Below, one piece after another: positions 62,371 to 64,000 of a DNA stretch of 64,000 bases (the stretch's first letter is position 1; every line of letters starts with the position of its first letter). The stretch is from Fen-1254 sp963769605. GTDB lineage: Bacteria; Bacteroidota; Ignavibacteria; UBA10030. The DNA lies in assembly GCA_963769605.1 (NCBI GenBank), contig CAVYML010000003.1, positions 744,001 to 808,000 of the forward strand, written 5' to 3'. The position numbers and the translations under genes were made by a program. The notes beneath the pieces are model-generated. The model had not been told where the DNA came from, did not search any database, and saw nothing but the letters and a program-made list of their open reading frames with translations.

Positions 62371-64000
62371 CTATTTCAACAGAACTAATTTTTTCACTGC
62401 CGTGTAGGATCCTGCCTGCAGGCGATAGAAATAAATTCCGCTGGCGTATCTGCTTGCATTGAAAGAGATCGAATGACTTCCGGCCGTCTGCATTTCGTCG
62501 ATAAGAGTCGTTAGTTCGCGTCCGAGCATGTCGTAGACCTTGAGTGTTACATGGTTCGTTGCCGGTATCTGAAAACTGATGATCGTGCTTGGATTGAACG
62601 GATTCGGATAATTTTGGTTGAGTGCAAATTTTATCGGCACCGAAGTCCCGGGAGATTTCTGGACTCCGGTTATGGTGTATGAAGATGTAAGTCCGGCAAC
62701 AGAAGAATGATATGCACCTGCGATAGAGGAGAAGTCTCCTCCTACATAGACGTTTGATCCGGAGGTTGAGAGCGCATACACATAACTATTCGGTTCTGGG
62801 TCCCAGCCTGTAACACTGCCGTTATCGTTAAGGGAGAGAGCACCTAAATAATGACGTGGCGTTTCGACGAATGTTGTGGAACTTCCACCGAAAGCGGTGG
62901 AATATCCGCCGGCATAGATCGTCGATCCGGAAATGGCGAGTGCATAAATATATGTATTGGCCCCCGGATTCCAGCTCGTGGCTTTGCCTGTGCCAGCATC
63001 GACAGCGGCGATAAAATTTCTTATTGTTGTCGATGTTGTATCGCCAAAATGAGTGAAATATCCTCCCGCGAATAATTCTCCATTCGCAACCGCAAGGGCG
63101 CGGACCGACCCGTTGGCGCTTGTATCCCACGGAAGCGCTGTGCCTGTGGGAATGTCGAGTGCAGCAATATATCTGCGGATGGAACTGCCCATCATCGTAA
63201 AATTTCCGCCGGCATAGAGAGTTGATCCGGATGCAGTAAGAGCATACACATAGTTATTGGGGACCGGATTCCAGCTTGTCGCCATTCCAGTTGTGGAATC
63301 CAATGCAGCAATATATGTTCTCGCTGAATCCCCGATGTTGGTAAAGAAACCTCCGGCATATACCTTAGAATTGTAAACCAGAAGCGTTTGAATGACGCCG
63401 TTTGCATTCGGATTCCACGGTGTGGCAATTCCTATGGGCGTAGTGAGATCCAATGCAGCGATAAAGTTTCGGGCTGAATCGCCTATACTTGTAAAATACC
63501 CGCCTGTATACATAGTGGATCCGCTGATGGATATTTTATAGACAAAGCCGTCTGCATTCGGGTTCCACGGTGTTGCTTTTCCCGTGGTGAGGTCCAATGC
63601 AGCGATATTATTACGAACCGAATCTCCCGTGCTTGTAATAGATCCGCCTGCATAGATAATCGAACCCTGTGCTGCAAGTGAGAAAACGTAATTGTTGCTT
63701 CGGGGATTCCAAATTCTTGCCTGGCCGGTTACAGTGTCGAAAGCGGCAAGGGAATTCCTTGCAACAAGTGTATTTTTTGTCGAATCACCGATATGTGTAA
63801 AATATCCGCCGGCATAGATCGTCGAGCCGGATAGCGCGAGCGTAGTGACACTATTATCCGCATCCGGATTCCATGGTTTGAGATATGCCGTTAGAGTATC
63901 GAGAGCCGACGTATCGAGAGCGGCAAGATAATTGCGTGTTATTGGCACTCCATTTGAATCCCCTGCTATCGCAGTGAAGCTTCCGCCGACATAGAGCGTC
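62371..64000 (-). CDS. T9SS-exported beta-propeller-like repeat protein, C-terminal part
   Basis: The reading frame is open from the right window edge to the stop at 62371, so the N-terminus is missing (about 542 residues are present). About ten repeats of some 48 residues are seen, each close to SGSTIYAGGYFTHIGDS, NFIAALDLTTGKATPWNPNA and GFVYKISISGSTMYTGGYFT, a pattern known from delta-60-repeat or kelch-like propellers. The last 90 residues are a T9SS sorting domain (ALNQNYPNPFNPSTIISFQI, VYDMLGRELTTLIDEMQTAG, YFYRLQAGSYTAVKKLVLLK). Function is unknown; such proteins are usually on the cell surface or secreted. Confidence 0.9.
   Translation of the reverse strand, partial: TLYVGGSFTAIAGDSNGVPITRNYLAALDTSALDTLTAYLKPWNPDADNSVTTLALSGSTIYAGGYFTHIGDSTKNTLVARNSLAAFDTVTGQARIWNPRSNNYVFSLAAQGSIIYAGGSITSTGDSVRNNIAALDLTTGKATPWNPNADGFVYKISISGSTMYTGGYFTSIGDSARNFIAALDLTTPIGIATPWNPNANGVIQTLLVYNSKVYAGGFFTNIGDSARTYIAALDSTTGMATSWNPVPNNYVYALTASGSTLYAGGNFTMMGSSIRRYIAALDIPTGTALPWDTSANGSVRALAVANGELFAGGYFTHFGDTTSTTIRNFIAAVDAGTGKATSWNPGANTYIYALAISGSTIYAGGYSTAFGGSSTTFVETPRHYLGALSLNDNGSVTGWDPEPNSYVYALSTSGSNVYVGGDFSSIAGAYHSSVAGLTSSYTITGVQKSPGTSVPIKFALNQNYPNPFNPSTIISFQIPATNHVTLKVYDMLGRELTTLIDEMQTAGSHSISFNASRYASGIYFYRLQAGSYTAVKKLVLLK

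Noticed and set aside
1..64000. rRNA and tRNA genes
   Set aside because: I looked for conserved rRNA stretches and cloverleaf-type tRNA ends in the spacers and saw none; a covariance-model scan would be needed to exclude a tRNA fully.

Overview
The window looks like a bacterial chromosome segment from the Bacteroidota/Ignavibacteriota side of the tree. I infer this from several secreted proteins that end in a type IX secretion (T9SS) sorting domain carrying the NYPNPFNPST signature, from a TonB-dependent receptor with an N-terminal carboxypeptidase-regulatory-like domain, and from a promoter that matches the TAnnTTTG form. No rRNA, tRNA or CRISPR array was recognised. The ignavibacterial assignment is an inference from these protein features.

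Positions 1-28000 are mainly a plant-hemicellulose utilisation region. On the minus strand lie a GPH-type sugar transporter, a GH130 beta-mannoside phosphorylase and a GH94 phosphorylase that runs off the window. On the plus strand lie a GH5 endoglycanase, a GH31/PA14 alpha-xylosidase-like enzyme, a CE2-type esterase, a YghZ-like aldo/keto reductase, a TonB-dependent receptor, a secreted beta-helix-like T9SS protein, a multidomain GH5 enzyme with a carbohydrate-binding module, and cellobiose phosphorylase. The likely logic is extracellular cleavage of glucomannan or xyloglucan, uptake, and phosphorolysis of the disaccharides inside the cell. A cupin, a small TauE-like protein, an outer-membrane barrel protein and a trans-sulfuration enzyme follow.

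Positions 28300-35410 hold an ECF sigma factor with a small membrane protein, a metallo-beta-lactamase-fold gene with an in-frame stop, a DinB-like protein, and a compact five-gene island: a TcmP-like gene with an in-frame stop, its three-Cys-motif partner, a DNA methyltransferase fused to an SNase-like domain, a small two-frame gene, and a MjaI-type restriction enzyme. A remnant of a gapN-like gene lies just beyond the island. Positions 35500-43000 return to glycan degradation (GH92 alpha-mannosidase, a TIM-barrel protein, a large GH31 enzyme).

Positions 43200-54550 are a mobile-element hot spot. One large T9SS repeat gene on the minus strand is cut into three pieces by an IS1182-type element (CTAG target duplication) and by an IS91-type element with a partner tyrosine recombinase. 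Removing both restores the reading. Just upstream of that gene sits a 3.2-kb IS1-type element with inverted repeats, a perfect 8-bp target duplication and four passenger genes.

Positions 54870-62300 are housekeeping: serC, serA, a DUF1015 gene, a four-gene 2-oxoacid:ferredoxin oxidoreductase operon and a double-GNAT protein. The window ends inside another T9SS beta-propeller-like gene.

At least seven genes carry single-base frameshifts and two carry in-frame stops, several at homopolymer runs. This suggests that the assembly contains indel errors, so 'broken' genes should be read with that in mind.
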